DNA of 64,000 bases from Agaricus subrufescens (lineage: Eukaryota > Basidiomycota > Agaricomycetes > Agaricales > Agaricaceae): contig CM057060.1 of assembly GCA_029945375.1 (NCBI GenBank), forward strand, positions 124,001 to 188,000, in the 5' to 3' direction. The notes under the pieces were generated by a model, which saw nothing but the letters and a program-made list of their open reading frames with translations, did not search any database and was not told the origin of the DNA. A program made the translations under genes and the position numbers. Below, in pieces: positions 48,732-58,700 of this stretch. Position 1 is the stretch's first letter. Each line of letters opens with the position of its first letter.

Positions 48732-49990
48732 CTATTCGCCCTCTTTACCCTTCTCGGCCTCCTTCTCGGCCTTCTTTTCCCCTTCAGTCTCGTCCTTCTG
48801 CTCCTCTTCTATCCCCTCCTCAAACTCGGCACGCCCAATCGAGGCCTTGTTATCTACCAACCCATGTAACGCAATCACCGCCCTCAACAAACTGCTCAAA
48901 TAAACAACCAGCATCTGGTCGTTCGTGCTCGTCGTGAAGCTCTTCGTCAAATCCAGATCAGCCAGATTCGGTAGCAGATTCAAAGCATCCTGTAAATGAT
49001 ATACGATCTGGTGGTTCACAGGCATGGTCCCCGCAGCAACTTCCGTGAGGTATTTCTGGATATCACCCAACCGAGATTGGAGGCCCCGCAGCGAAGCCAA
49101 CTGTTCACTGACACGGGTAGCCAAAGTTGTCGTCGTAGAATCCTTAATATCCCGTAATAGATGCTCAACACCGATTTCCTCGGCTTCCTCAGCTTCTATC
49201 GTGGAAGGAACGTGCAGGAACGTTTTTCTAGTCTCTGTGCCATCCTGTATTTCATCCACTTAGTCAATTAGATCAATACTCAATAATCGAGCTCTTACGT
49301 CTTTGATTTCCTCTACGGCAAAGTAGGCGTCTGTGGGAATGCCAACTGTGTTGGGTCGGACATCTACGATGACCATGACGGGTCTTGCAATGAATCGTTT
49401 GAATAGATCGTTGATTTCTTGGTCCGACGCGCGCAACTTTGGGCCAGTATGATACCACCCGATCATCCTTTCCCTAGCTAACCAACATCATACTTTGTTC
49501 AGTCATTCCTACATAAAACGAGTAATAGAACGATCAAGCACAAACTCACCGTTGACTTTTTTGAACATCTCGTACATTCCTTCAATATAATTATGATCCA
49601 AAAACCACGTTTTAGAATCCTTCTCATCCTCTTCGAACGGAATTCCAAATGAGTTGGCGACATTCACAGTCTTGCCGTTATCCTGCCCAAGAAGAACACC
49701 TATTACCCTCTTATGCGAGTTGCGCGAAACCGATCGAGCATGGTGATCTGTTACAGATAGCAGGACAAGCGGATGGACGACTATATCATCCCGTGATGAT
49801 ATTTCCGAATATCAGGATAGCATAGATGAAGTGAATAATCGAGAAGGACCAGATTCAAGGAGAACAAATGCAGCACAACGGTTTCTTTTCGTCAGCCCTG
49901 ACTCGTTCATTCAAATACAGGACCGAGAACGTACTGACGGTGGTGTTCGCTAACGCTGTTAACTTGGAGTGTGATCAGTTTCTCAAACAT
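48732..49990 (-). CDS. RPN8: 26S proteasome regulatory subunit Rpn8 (PSMD7)
   Basis: Non-catalytic MPN-domain subunit of the proteasome lid, partner of the deubiquitinase Rpn11. Exons 49990-49939, 49780-49550, 49477-49299 and 49244-48732 sum to 975 nt, 324 aa. Motifs: [78 protein letters not shown] and [20 protein letters not shown]. The YHTGPKL segment replaces the HxH metal-binding motif of active JAMM proteases, as expected for Rpn8. The C-terminal part is helical (lid bundle), ending in a charged K/E-rich tail. The start at 49990 gives a 17-codon first exon. Strongly conserved and intact. Confidence 0.94.
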
Positions 49991-50411
49991 CGAGCGACAT
50001 ATTTCAACGTACTTGTTCTGTTGTCGTTGCTACCATGACTGGATGAGGATGACGATTGGGAGAATTGATGCGTTAATAACCTCTCGAATGACGCGTACAC
50101 GAACGCGTGTGTGTTTGTTATTGTTTACTATCAGCTTCCATAATCTTATCTATCTACACAATACATTAATTAAGTATATTCGAAGCAAGCGTTACAATGG
50201 GAATTTTGGGAAGGTCAACAGTAAACGCTATTTCAATATTTCATAAACACGCTCTATTAGTCTACAAGTCAGCTACAAGCAACGTGGGAAGCTCCGCCTC
50301 TGCACTCTATATTATCACTTCACTTAGCACCGAGGTCATGAATCTTGCCTAGAAAGTTAAAACCCGGTCTTAAGGCCGTCTCAAGAAAGACTGTTCTTTA
50401 TTCATTCTTGA
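49991..50411. other. Short intergenic region, no gene seen
   Basis: Between the RPA1-like stop and the Rpn8 start, both on minus. Should contain the Rpn8 promoter. No distinct element recognised. Confidence 0.5.
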
Positions 50412-52042
50412 TCACTCGCAGGCTGTTTTATATGACTCCCATTTACAGGGCCCCGCGTAAGTTTTCAGTGCTTCAGAAGGGACACTGTCATGCCAGTGAC
50501 GTAGGGCAAAACATTCTTCGATATCGGGTTCCACGTGGATCGTGCTTGGTGCTACAACAGAGAGTGTTCTATGCAGGATGGTGCCTTTGTGGGTCCCAGA
50601 TGCTATACTTATACGATTAAAACAGGGCCGGAAAGGTGTCAACAAGGGGAATGAACAAACGGAAGTCAACAAGGTGAGCATTTCTGATCGCAATTATGTC
50701 TCCTCGACGCGCAGTAAACTCTTCCGCATGGTGTGACCATAGAGTAACTGGAAGACTGGTCCTTGATTGGTCGAAAATTGTTATATGACGAAAAGGAGCC
50801 TGAGAGGACCATTCAGTATGAGCAGCATACAAGGCCAAGTTCCATCTTATAGATATTCACTTTAATTGCAAATTTGTAGATGCATTTGTCATCGATGAGA
50901 GAGGTTTCGGATACGATACCTATCACATCAACCGACTGTAAACAAATTATGTTAGGATTCCAAAATTGGCCTCCAATCCGTGACTTACACAATTAACTAT
51001 TTTTTCCATCTGATCATCTTCGAAGCCCTCATCATCCAATTCCATCTGATGCAATTGGGGAATAGTAGATAGATTGAAGGTATATGGAAGTGTATCAGTA
51101 TCGACGGCACACTTTGGAAACACACCATTCAGTATCAACCGGACAGCAGATCTGAGGATGAACGTACCTCTTCGATGACCGTACCTTTTGTAAAAGCTAA
51201 GAGCGTCTCATTCTTGAGATTTGAATAATGAAGATAGCGAAAATAGGGCCCCATGCCAATGACTGTCAGGTTGGATAAACAATAAATCTTTCCTCCTTGA
51301 AACCTATCGTATATCTCCTCTGCGAGTTCATTGCGCCAATTCTGAACTATGACTCGTATCTCGCTTGATTTGTCCATGAGATGGATCACAAAACATGGTC
51401 GCCGCAAATGTGAGTAGTGTGGGTCATATAAGCGTGATTTATAAGTAACGCGTGCGCGAATAGGAGGAAGAGCAATGGACTTGGGGAAAAGAGCCAATAA
51501 AGCTATCGGTACAACATCCTCAACAGGAAAGCGCTCTGTTGATGTATCTTTTAATACATAATTCAGTTTGCGCAACGGCGTAAAGTACATACCATCTTCA
51601 TAGTCAACCAGGTCCTCCTGGATTCTCCCAACAATTCCACTCAAAGGATCTGTACACTTTTCGAAATTTTGGATAAACAAAGTATTGCAAAGTCTATATC
51701 AGTACGAATAAGGTAAGCCAAGATTCAAGTCATAGGTTTTCGAACGCGTCACCCGAAGTCCTCCAACAAGATTGGACAGAACAAGGCAAGCTTGATTTTA
51801 TAAACTCCAAAATACATGGCATCCATCTCTTTCTCATCAATGTCGATAAATCGCGCGGGTAAATATCGATGACCATCCGATATGGTTGCATTGGGCGAGA
51901 TTTCGCGTTCATGGGCAAGATGGGAGGGAAGAACTTGCACAACAATGTCGGTGACATGGAATTTTTCTCTGAGCGGCAGGAGCTTTGTGATGCCACCGGA
52001 AATCAGTGTATAGCCAGTGAGTGGACGGGTTTTCGAGGCCAT
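50412..52042 (-). CDS. RPA1-like single-strand DNA-binding protein, lacking the C-terminal domain
   Basis: Divergent relative of the replication protein A large subunit. Exons on the complement encode a DBD-F-like N-domain (LTGYTLISGGITKLL; ISPNATISDGHRYLPARF), DBD-A (PIRARVTYKSRL, CFVIHLMDKSSEIRVIVQNW, GGKIYCLSNLTV, GTVIEEC across a splice) and DBD-B (YTFNLSTIPQLHQM, SVDVIGIVSETSLID, HITIFDQSRTSLPVTLWSHH, DIIAIRNAHLVDF, then TLSVVAPSTIHVEPDIEECF and ALRHWHDS). Translation stops shortly after the WxD segment, so the zinc-containing DBD-C, needed for RPA trimer assembly in the orthodox protein, is absent. Start ATG 52042. Frames are open through every exon, so it may be an active specialised paralogue rather than a relic. 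The orthodox RPA1 gene is expected elsewhere. Confidence 0.8.
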
Positions 52043-52748
52043 TGTCGTTCAGAGATAAGCAGTAAGAAAAAAGGAACGTATAATAATAGCGCTGCCTCAC
52101 CCATTTTAAAGTTATCCAAGTTCACACGCATTTATAAGGAAATAGGAGTCCGGATTGGCAAGAAGACTCGGTTGAACACACCTTTTGCGGGCTAGTCTGA
52201 GCACAAAAAGTCGTGAACTGAGTAGGCAGAGTACATGAGATGGGGCCGAAGAGGTGCTGAGGGGGCGAATACTGATAATGAACAAAAGCCGGAGACTCCT
52301 GTCCGCCCGTAGTGACATCATTGAGAGCGGCACTGATCCCCGGATGCTGGTGCCACAGAATAAACAACCGCAACAGTCGGGAGGCGAAAGAAAAGGAGCT
52401 ACTGCCCTAGTTACCCCTGTCGACGGAGAATGTATATCACCTCTGTGACTGTGACTTTGTTCACCAATCCACTGCACTGCCAAGTCAATAAAACACCTGT
52501 TGCATTAATGGCTTATTAAAGTCAAATAAATTACTTAGCAACAATATTTAAGAATTTGTGCTAATCCAATATTAATGCAATATTTATGTCCAGACAAAAA
52601 TAACATATCAATAAGATTTCTTAAACATTTTTGAATAATAAATTATTTGACTTCAATAAGTTATCTATTCAACATATGTTTAATTGACTCATTTTCCCAG
52701 TGAATCTGCTTCCAATGCTCGTGAACTCGCATCTGGCTATTTGTTGCG
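52043..52748. other. AT-rich intergenic region with a palindromic element
   Basis: Upstream of the RPA1-like gene and of 7-TM copy 9. No gene. Holds the inverted repeat at 52512-52660. Confidence 0.55.
52512..52660. mobile_element. MITE-like inverted repeat
   Basis: Two imperfect arms of about 45 bp face each other: CTTATTAAAGTCAAATAAAT at the left and, on the reverse complement of the right end, CTTATTGAAGTCAAATAATT. The similarity extends inward through a TTTAAGAA motif. The interior is very AT-rich and non-coding. No target duplication could be defined, so it could also be a regulatory hairpin. Confidence 0.5.
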
Positions 52749-52792
52749 ATGTCCTCATCTAGCATCTTACCTCTCAATACAGACATTTACTT

Positions 52793-52797
52793 GAACT
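52793..52797. repeat. Target-site duplication, left copy (GAACT)
   Basis: GAACT immediately before the 5' LTR is repeated immediately after the 3' LTR at 57812-57816. A 5-bp duplication is the length expected for Copia integrase. Confidence 0.95.
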
Positions 52798-53128
52798 TGT
52801 TAGAATAGTACATTGATGCTTACAAAGCTCTGTACGAATTATGATTTATGCACTGCATCTATTTATGGATGCTTCTTTTACTCTGTTGTGATGCAATCTA
52901 TTATTGCTCCGACAATTATGCATGGACGCTTACACGTCCTATTATGATGAATATCCTTTGTCTATGCGCACAGCCTCCTAGAGTAGTATATAAAGGCCTG
53001 TGTATCTTGTAAATAATCATACAGTTCTCTCGTCTCTCATCGCCCTCGTCGTATTACTCGTCCTCAAGCTACTTCTGTCAGTAAGTCTATCAGCTCACTG
53101 CTATGCGTGTGTCGCTGCTGTCTTAACA
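52798..53128 (+). repeat. Copia 5' LTR
   Basis: 331 bp, from TGTTAG to TTAACA, differing from the 3' LTR at two positions by eye. A TATATAAAG promoter box is at 52987-52995. Confidence 0.95.
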
Positions 53129-53147
53129 GGTTATGGGCCCCGATCGC
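53129..53147 (+). promoter_or_regulatory. Primer-binding site (half-tRNA iMet type)
   Basis: GGTTATGGGCCCC directly follows the 5' LTR. It is complementary to the anticodon stem-loop region of initiator tRNA-Met (GGGCCCAUAACC), not to the tRNA 3' end. This matches the cleaved half-tRNA priming known for Drosophila copia and yeast Ty5. Confidence 0.75.
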
Positions 53148-53377
53148 CTGTTCACTCTGTGCATCCACGTTGCACGATGTTGAAAGGGTTGATCGACCTA
53201 CCTGAACGATGTACCGAGGCCTCACCCCGCCTTTGTTTGAAGTGTGCTACACCAAGCACCTTCCCCGTTCATGGTCTACACCCTCTCTGCAGGCGAGAAG
53301 GAGCTTCAGCCTATCTGACGCAGTGCACTCTGTGCTATGCTCGATACTGATTGTGTCTCACACAGACACTCGAATCA

Positions 53378-54193
53378 ATGGCCCCAGCTGTACTCCCCCT
53401 TCTCAACACTGTTCCCGTCCTCACCGGAGCGGAGAACTATGACTCTTGGAAGCGCAGTATGCGCAACATCATGACGCTTCTCCAAGATCCATTGAGCGAT
53501 GCCTCTGCTCTGGATATGATTGATGATAATGTCGTACCCACTACGGATGCTGACGAAGTCAGGAGAAGAGCTCATACTCAAAAGCTTGCCATAGCTGCTA
53601 TGCACTGCCGTATCGCTGAAGGGCTAATCACCATTCAGTATACTGGTATTCGTGATCTCTGGGTCGCCCTCGAGAACACTTATGGCACAGCCGGGCCGGC
53701 TGGCATCTACGCGATGTACCAGCAGACCCTGGGATTCTCGATTTCTAGATCGAAAGATCCATCGGCAGAAATCGCCCAACTTGAGTTGATCTACAATCGT
53801 CTTGAAACCGCCGGAGTCAATATCCCCGCACTAGTTCGTGCGATGACTCTTCTCGGATCTGTTCCGAATAATTGGAACATTGCATCCTCCTTTCTTGCCG
53901 CCAAGTCCTCGGTTACCGATGTGACTTATCAGGCTGTTTGCGCTGCGATTCTCACAGAGTTCAATCAGCGCAAGAACGCCCAGGTTCAAGCGAACCGCTT
54001 CTCTGGCATTAAGCAGAACAATAACGCTCCGCAGTGGAAACCGCAGGGTGGACACAACCAGCAGCAGCAGAAGCAGCAGCAGCAGAAGCCTCACGGCCAA
54101 CAGCAGCAGCAATCCGGGAATAACCAAAACTCGGATCAGCCAAAGAAGAAAACTCGCCGCGGTCGCTACAGCGACTGGTGGATGTTGTGGTAG
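53378..54193 (+). CDS. Copia Gag
   Basis: 271 aa from ATG 53378. Contains the Copia gag fold (LTGAENYDSWKRSMRNIMTL; YTGIRDLWVALENTYG; LLGSVPNNW), then a Q-rich basic tail (runs of Q, PKKKTRRGR). No CCHC knuckle is present before the stop, where most Copia Gag proteins have one. The stop falls within sequence that overlaps the pol frame. Confidence 0.85.
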   Translation: MAPAVLPLLNTVPVLTGAENYDSWKRSMRNIMTLLQDPLSDASALDMIDDNVVPTTDADEVRRRAHTQKLAIAAMHCRIAEGLITIQYTGIRDLWVALENTYGTAGPAGIYAMYQQTLGFSISRSKDPSAEIAQLELIYNRLETAGVNIPALVRAMTLLGSVPNNWNIASSFLAAKSSVTDVTYQAVCAAILTEFNQRKNAQVQANRFSGIKQNNNAPQWKPQGGHNQQQQKQQQQKPHGQQQQQSGNNQNSDQPKKKTRRGRYSDWWMLW

Positions 54194-57100
54194 TAATTTA
54201 CACTACGTGTTCACACGTGTCATCAAACAAGTTGGCACAGTGAACCGATCTGTCCACGATCCGTCTTATGAGATCTGGCACCAAAGGTTCGGTCACGTCT
54301 CTGACGAAGCTCTGAAAAGAGTACCGAACTCCTCGAAATCACCACCCAAAATTGATTTCCCCTGGACAAAACGGACATGTCCAGGTTGCGCTCTTGGCAA
54401 GCAGCACCAGAAGTCCTTCCCGGAAAATTCCAAACAAGCTTCTAGTTACGGCGAATTGATCCACTCGGATCTTCTTGAATTCCCCATTCAATCGTACCAC
54501 AAATACAAATGGGTAATTACGTTCCTAGATGACTATTCGTCAGTCGGCACCATCGCCCTTCTTAGAAATAAGTCGGACGCATTCAAAGCGCTGAAGGATT
54601 TTGTCGCGATGATAAAAAATCAGCACAATACTTCAGTAAAACACATTAGATCTGATAATGGTGGCGAATACATGTCCTCGGACATGACGAATTTCTTTAA
54701 CTCGAATGGAATAATACACGAGACAACCACTCCTCACGCGCACCAACAAAACGGTCGCGCTGAGAGATTAAATCGAACCTTGCTCGATAAAGCAAGAGCC
54801 ATGCTACAACATGCATGCTTCCCTGACTCATACTGGGAGTTCGCTATACAATGCGCAGTGCATGTTTATAACCGCACGCCCATGCAACGTCTCGAATGGA
54901 AATCACCATACGAAAAATGGTGTGGTAAAAAACCTGAGATTAACAACCTCAGGGTATTTGGCTGTGGAGCGTATGTTTTCATACCCGAAGAGAAATGTGT
55001 GAACAAACTATCTCCTTGTTCCGAGTTGATGATTTTTGTGGGCTACTCTTCTGGAGGAGCGAACTACCAATTCATAAGGCATACCAAAAATAATGCCTTG
55101 TTCGTCTCCCCTTCTGCCATTTTCGAGGAGGACTATTTCCCAAAATGTCCCGAAACAGATCCACGTGGTTACCCCAAGGCACCTCCGTCAACAAATGATG
55201 ACGATGAATCTGATAATAGCGGAGATTCACCTCCTGCTCCATATGGTTATGGGTATGATCCTAAACCCTTACCACCTACGCCTCCTAAACCCCCTCACAG
55301 ACCGTCTACACCGAGTTCGGGTCCCTCCAGACCCAGAACCCCGAGTCGTGATCCATCCCCGCAAAGGTCACCTCCGCCTGTGCCTCCTCAACTACCTGCA
55401 CCCCAACCCGGGCCGAGCAGTGGAAATCCGAGGAGATCTGGTCGTGAACGACGTGCACCAATGCGGAAAGATAACGTTTACGGTGATCGCTCCGATCCTG
55501 TCAAGGATCTCCAAAAGGACTTAGAAGGTCTATTGGATAAAATTAGAGCTACTGGCGAATCTGAACGCCAACCGAACGAACGTGATATTCGAAAACCCTA
55601 CCCGCCTGCCAAAGATGTGATCGGCCCTCAGGAAGATCGTCTAAGGCAAAGGTTCCCCTGGCGTGAACGACGGGCACGGGAATTTGATAGAGCACCCAAA
55701 TGGAACCGTAACGGACCGGTACCATCAGTTGAGCCAGAATTGGCCCCTGATACTCCTCCATCTGGCAACGAATCTCCGGAACCAACCCAGAGAAGCCAGC
55801 CACCTTCGGATCATATGGAGGACATACAACGTCTTGTACATGAGGGGGGACTCGAATTTATCGAAATGCTAATCGCAGCTGCAGTAAAAAAAGGCAAGAC
55901 TCCGGTCATGTTCAAAGACCTTGCAGATCTCTCTCCCGATGATCGCAAAGACTGGATCGCTGCATGCGTGGAGGAGCTCCAAGCCCTAAAAAAGCGAGGA
56001 GTATACGAACTTATGGATCTCCCGAAAGGTCGCAGAGCCATTAAGAATCGATGGGTGTTTAACACAAAGTCCGATGGCCAAAAATGTGCTCGACTTGTGG
56101 CTAAAGGTTTCTCCCAGATCGAAGGTGTTGACTTTGATGAGCTATTTTCTCCCGTGGTCCGGTATGAAACCGCACGTCTCCTACTCAGTGTTGCTGCACT
56201 TGAGGATTGGGAGATTGAAAGTGTAGATGTCAAAACTGCGTACCTATACAGTAAACTGGATGAAGAAATCTATATGGAGCAACCTGAAGGATTCCGATTA
56301 AAAGGATCCGAAAGGAAAGTGTGGAAACTACACCGTGCCCTTTACGGACTGAAACAAGCTGGCTTGGCCTGGTGGCGCGAGTTGACTGCATCCATGAAGG
56401 AATTAGGCTTTAAGCGCTGTCAATCAGATGCCGGTGTTTATACTTACCGTTGTCCGAAGACGAAGCAACTCATCATTGCATTAGTCTACGTTGATGACGT
56501 TGCCTTAATTGGCAAGCGAACCAAGCTCTTTACAGACTTGAAGAATCGCTTTATGAAGAAATGGGAATGCCGTGACCTTGGTGAATGCAAAGAATTCCTA
56601 GGGATGAAAATCACGCGCGACAGAAAGAACAGGAGAATCTTTCTCGATCAAGTTGATTATCTCGATAAGATCCTTGAGAAGTTTAACGTCGCTTCTAAGC
56701 CGACGGATACTCCCCTCAAGTCTGGTTTCGTGTTCCTACCCAATAGTGAACCTGTCAACCCAGCTCTTTGGACTCGCTACCAACAACTAGTGGGATCTTT
56801 GATGTATCTGATGATCGGTTCCCGACCAGATATCGCTTACGCTGTTGTTAAGCTGAGCCAACAATGTGCCAACCCTGCAGAAGAGCATTTCGAAGCGGGC
56901 CTTTGGGTCCTCCGTTATCTCCTTGCCACTTGCAAGTACTGCATTGTGTTTAATGGCGCATCTAATAAAGGTCTGCATGCCTTCTCGGACTCAGACTGGG
57001 CTCAAGATCCCACCGACCGCAAATCGGTTACTGGTAACTATGTTATGCTAGCTTCTGGGTGTGTATCCTGGTTGAGCAGAAAACAGAAAACCGTTGCTGC

Positions 57101-57443
57101 TTCTTCTACAGAAGCAGAGTATATAGCGCTGTCTGATTGCTCCAAGCAACTTGTTTGGATGCACCAGCTCCTTACTGAAGCAGGACTCGATGTCCTCCCT
57201 CCTAAATTGTCCGCTGACAATGAAGGTTCGATCTTCTGGGCATCAAACCCAGTTCAAGAACGACGTTCAAAACATATCGACGTGAAAATTCACATTGTCC
57301 GTCAATATGTGGAAGATGGGAAAATCGATCTTTGTTGGATTGATGGAACCAAAAACCCGGCCGACATCTTTACCAAAAATTTAGATAAGGTCAAGTTTGA
57401 ACGAATCCGAAAATTGCTTGGCATGGAATTCTTTGCGCAGTAA
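54194..57443 (+). CDS. Copia Pol: integrase, reverse transcriptase, RNase H (no protease)
   Basis: The open frame runs from 54048, +1 relative to gag, but recognisable domains begin near 54250. GAG-pre-integrase zinc region: WHQRFGHV...CPGCALGK. Integrase core: LIHSDLL, then RSDNGGEY, then QNGRAERLNRT (D,D,E). A proline-rich linker (54-55 kb) follows. RT: ARLVAKGFSQIEGVDFDELF, ALYGLKQAG and VYVDDVAL at the catalytic site. RNase H: FSDSDWA, SSTEAEYIAL, ADNEGSI and KNPADIFTK near the C-terminus. No DSGA/DTGA protease motif exists between gag and integrase; only about 60 bp separate them, against several hundred in complete elements. The remaining frame is open throughout, with no stops in 1080 codons. 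Confidence 0.92.
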
Positions 57444-57470
57444 TGCAGCATAATTCTATTCGCTTTTTAG

Positions 57471-57480
57471 CATGGAGGAG
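57471..57480 (+). promoter_or_regulatory. Polypurine tract
   Basis: ATGGAGGAG directly abuts the 3' LTR, the expected position and composition for plus-strand priming. Confidence 0.75.
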
Positions 57481-57811
57481 TGTTAGAATAGTACATTGAT
57501 GCTTACAAAGCTCTGTACGAATTATGATTTATGCACTGCATCTATTTATGGATGCTTCTTTTACTCTGTTGTGATGCAATCTATTATTGCTCCGACAATT
57601 ATGCATGGACGCTTACACGTCCTATTATGATGAATATCCTTTGTCTATGCGCACAGCCTCCTAGAGTAGTATATAAAGGCCTGTGTATCTTGTAAATAAT
57701 CATACAGTTCTCTCGTCTCTCATCACCCTCGTCGTATTACTCATCCTCAAGCTACTTCTGTCAGTAAGTCTATCAGCTCACTGCTATGCGTGTGTCGCTG
57801 CTGTCTTAACA
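57481..57811 (+). repeat. Copia 3' LTR
   Basis: 331 bp. Differs from the 5' LTR by two G-to-A changes, both at CpG sites (CATCGCC to CATCACC and ACTCGTC to ACTCATC). Confidence 0.95.
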
Positions 57812-57816
57812 GAACT
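57812..57816. repeat. Target-site duplication, right copy (GAACT)
   Basis: Matches 52793-52797. Confidence 0.95.
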
Positions 57817-58025
57817 ATCTCTCACCTCGGGAAACCATTCAGTATGAGACTGCTAGAAACATTGTCCTCATCCTCTTAGGCATCAGTTCTTCACATTCCA
57901 TCCTTGATCTCTTACTAATCTTTTGGAAGATCATTATTTGGGATATGCTGGCCACCATCCCTGACAATATAAGAGTTCTAAGGTGCAGCAGGTTACACCT
58001 CACTACATTCTGTTTCATTTCATCT

Positions 58026-58627
58026 AGGTCAGCATTCCTCACTATATGCTATCTTATCACTTTTTGTTATAGTGACCCTGGCCCAGTCCTAAGCTGGGGT
58101 GATATGTCACTACCAATAACACAGTTACTGATAGAGTGTATCAAAGGAGCCTTCTCGGTTGAATGGAGATTCAACTTCAAAGGTGGTAATACTGAGATGA
58201 TTATACAAGCAAAAGAGGAAGCTTAGTAATTAAGACTTATAGGTTCTAGAGCTTTTAGATAAAGGCTTAGTATTAGTCTCCACCTAACCAAGTAGAAATG
58301 TTGTTTCTACATGGTCAAGTTGAGGGGTTTATATACTACAGCAAGTATCTACTTATGTAATACTAATAAGAGTCATATCCAGTCGTAATTAGTCATAATA
58401 AGTCATATCAAGTCATAACTAATCATAATGAGTCGTATCAAGTCATATAAGTCCTCCAAGTCAGTATAAGTCAGAACGACTCATAACTGTGAGTTGGAAG
58501 ATTCTTGACTTTGCTGACTAAGAAATATTACATAAGAAAAAGAGAAACAATATTTCGATACAATTACATCAGCAAACTTAGGCATATTAGATAAGCAAAG
58601 AAATTAAAATCATAACATATCAAGTCA
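58026..58627. other. Unassigned sequence replacing exons 3-5 of 7-TM copy 9
   Basis: Carries an open stretch to 58226 (SWGDMSLPITQLL...) with no recognised match. A tract of AGTCATA/AGTCGTA repeats follows at 58371-58490. It may be the remnant of another element that removed the 3' half of copy 9. Confidence 0.4.
58371..58490. repeat. AGTCATA-type short tandem repeats
   Basis: About ten degenerate copies of AGTCATAT/AGTCGTAT spaced by a few bases. One more AGTCAT lies right at the LINE insertion point (58622-58627). Confidence 0.75.
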
Positions 58628-58642
58628 TTTTTTTTTTTTTTT
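58628..58642 (-). repeat. LINE poly(A) tail
   Basis: Fifteen T on the plus strand mark the 3' poly(A) end of the minus-strand LINE. Confidence 0.85.
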
Positions 58643-58649
58643 AAATCAA

Positions 58650-58700
58650 ATTTTATTAAGCGCTGCCCGATCGCGTAGCGCTCCTGGCCGGAGGCCAGGA
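58650..58700 (-). promoter_or_regulatory. LINE 3' UTR hairpins and polyadenylation signal
   Basis: Two perfect stem-forming repeats lie just before the tail: CCTGGCC-TCC-GGCCAGG (58699-58683) and AGCGCT...AGCGCT (58682-58659). An AATAAAA follows at 58657-58651. Such 3' structures are commonly bound by LINE reverse transcriptases. Confidence 0.65.

Larger units (their letters stand above)
52798..57811 (+). mobile_element. Ty1/Copia LTR retrotransposon, full length with both LTRs
   Basis: 5014 bp flanked by GAACT. Order: LTR, primer-binding site, gag, integrase, reverse transcriptase, RNase H, polypurine tract, LTR. Integrase before RT identifies Copia rather than Gypsy. Inserted in sense orientation in exon 1 of a 7-TM gene. 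The protease and zinc-knuckle region is missing, so autonomous transposition is doubtful. Confidence 0.95.
52749..58025 (+). pseudogene. 7-TM family copy 9, split by a Copia element and 3'-truncated
   Basis: Exon 1 starts at ATG 52749 and runs to 52797, where the Copia 5' LTR begins. The rest of exon 1 resumes right after the 3' LTR at 57817, with the 5-bp target duplication between. Removing the element leaves a continuous exon 1 frame (...DIYLN, then YLSPRETIQYETARN). The family intron and exon 2 (IIWDMLATIPDNIRVL, FCFISSR) follow to about 58025. Exons 3-5 are absent; the downstream sequence is unrelated. This copy lies about 11 kb from the main array. Confidence 0.9.

Noticed and set aside
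54048..54193. Gag-pol overlap as a programmed +1 frameshift site
   Set aside because: The overlap lies at an apparent deletion junction, so the frame relation is probably accidental. No slippery sequence was recognised.
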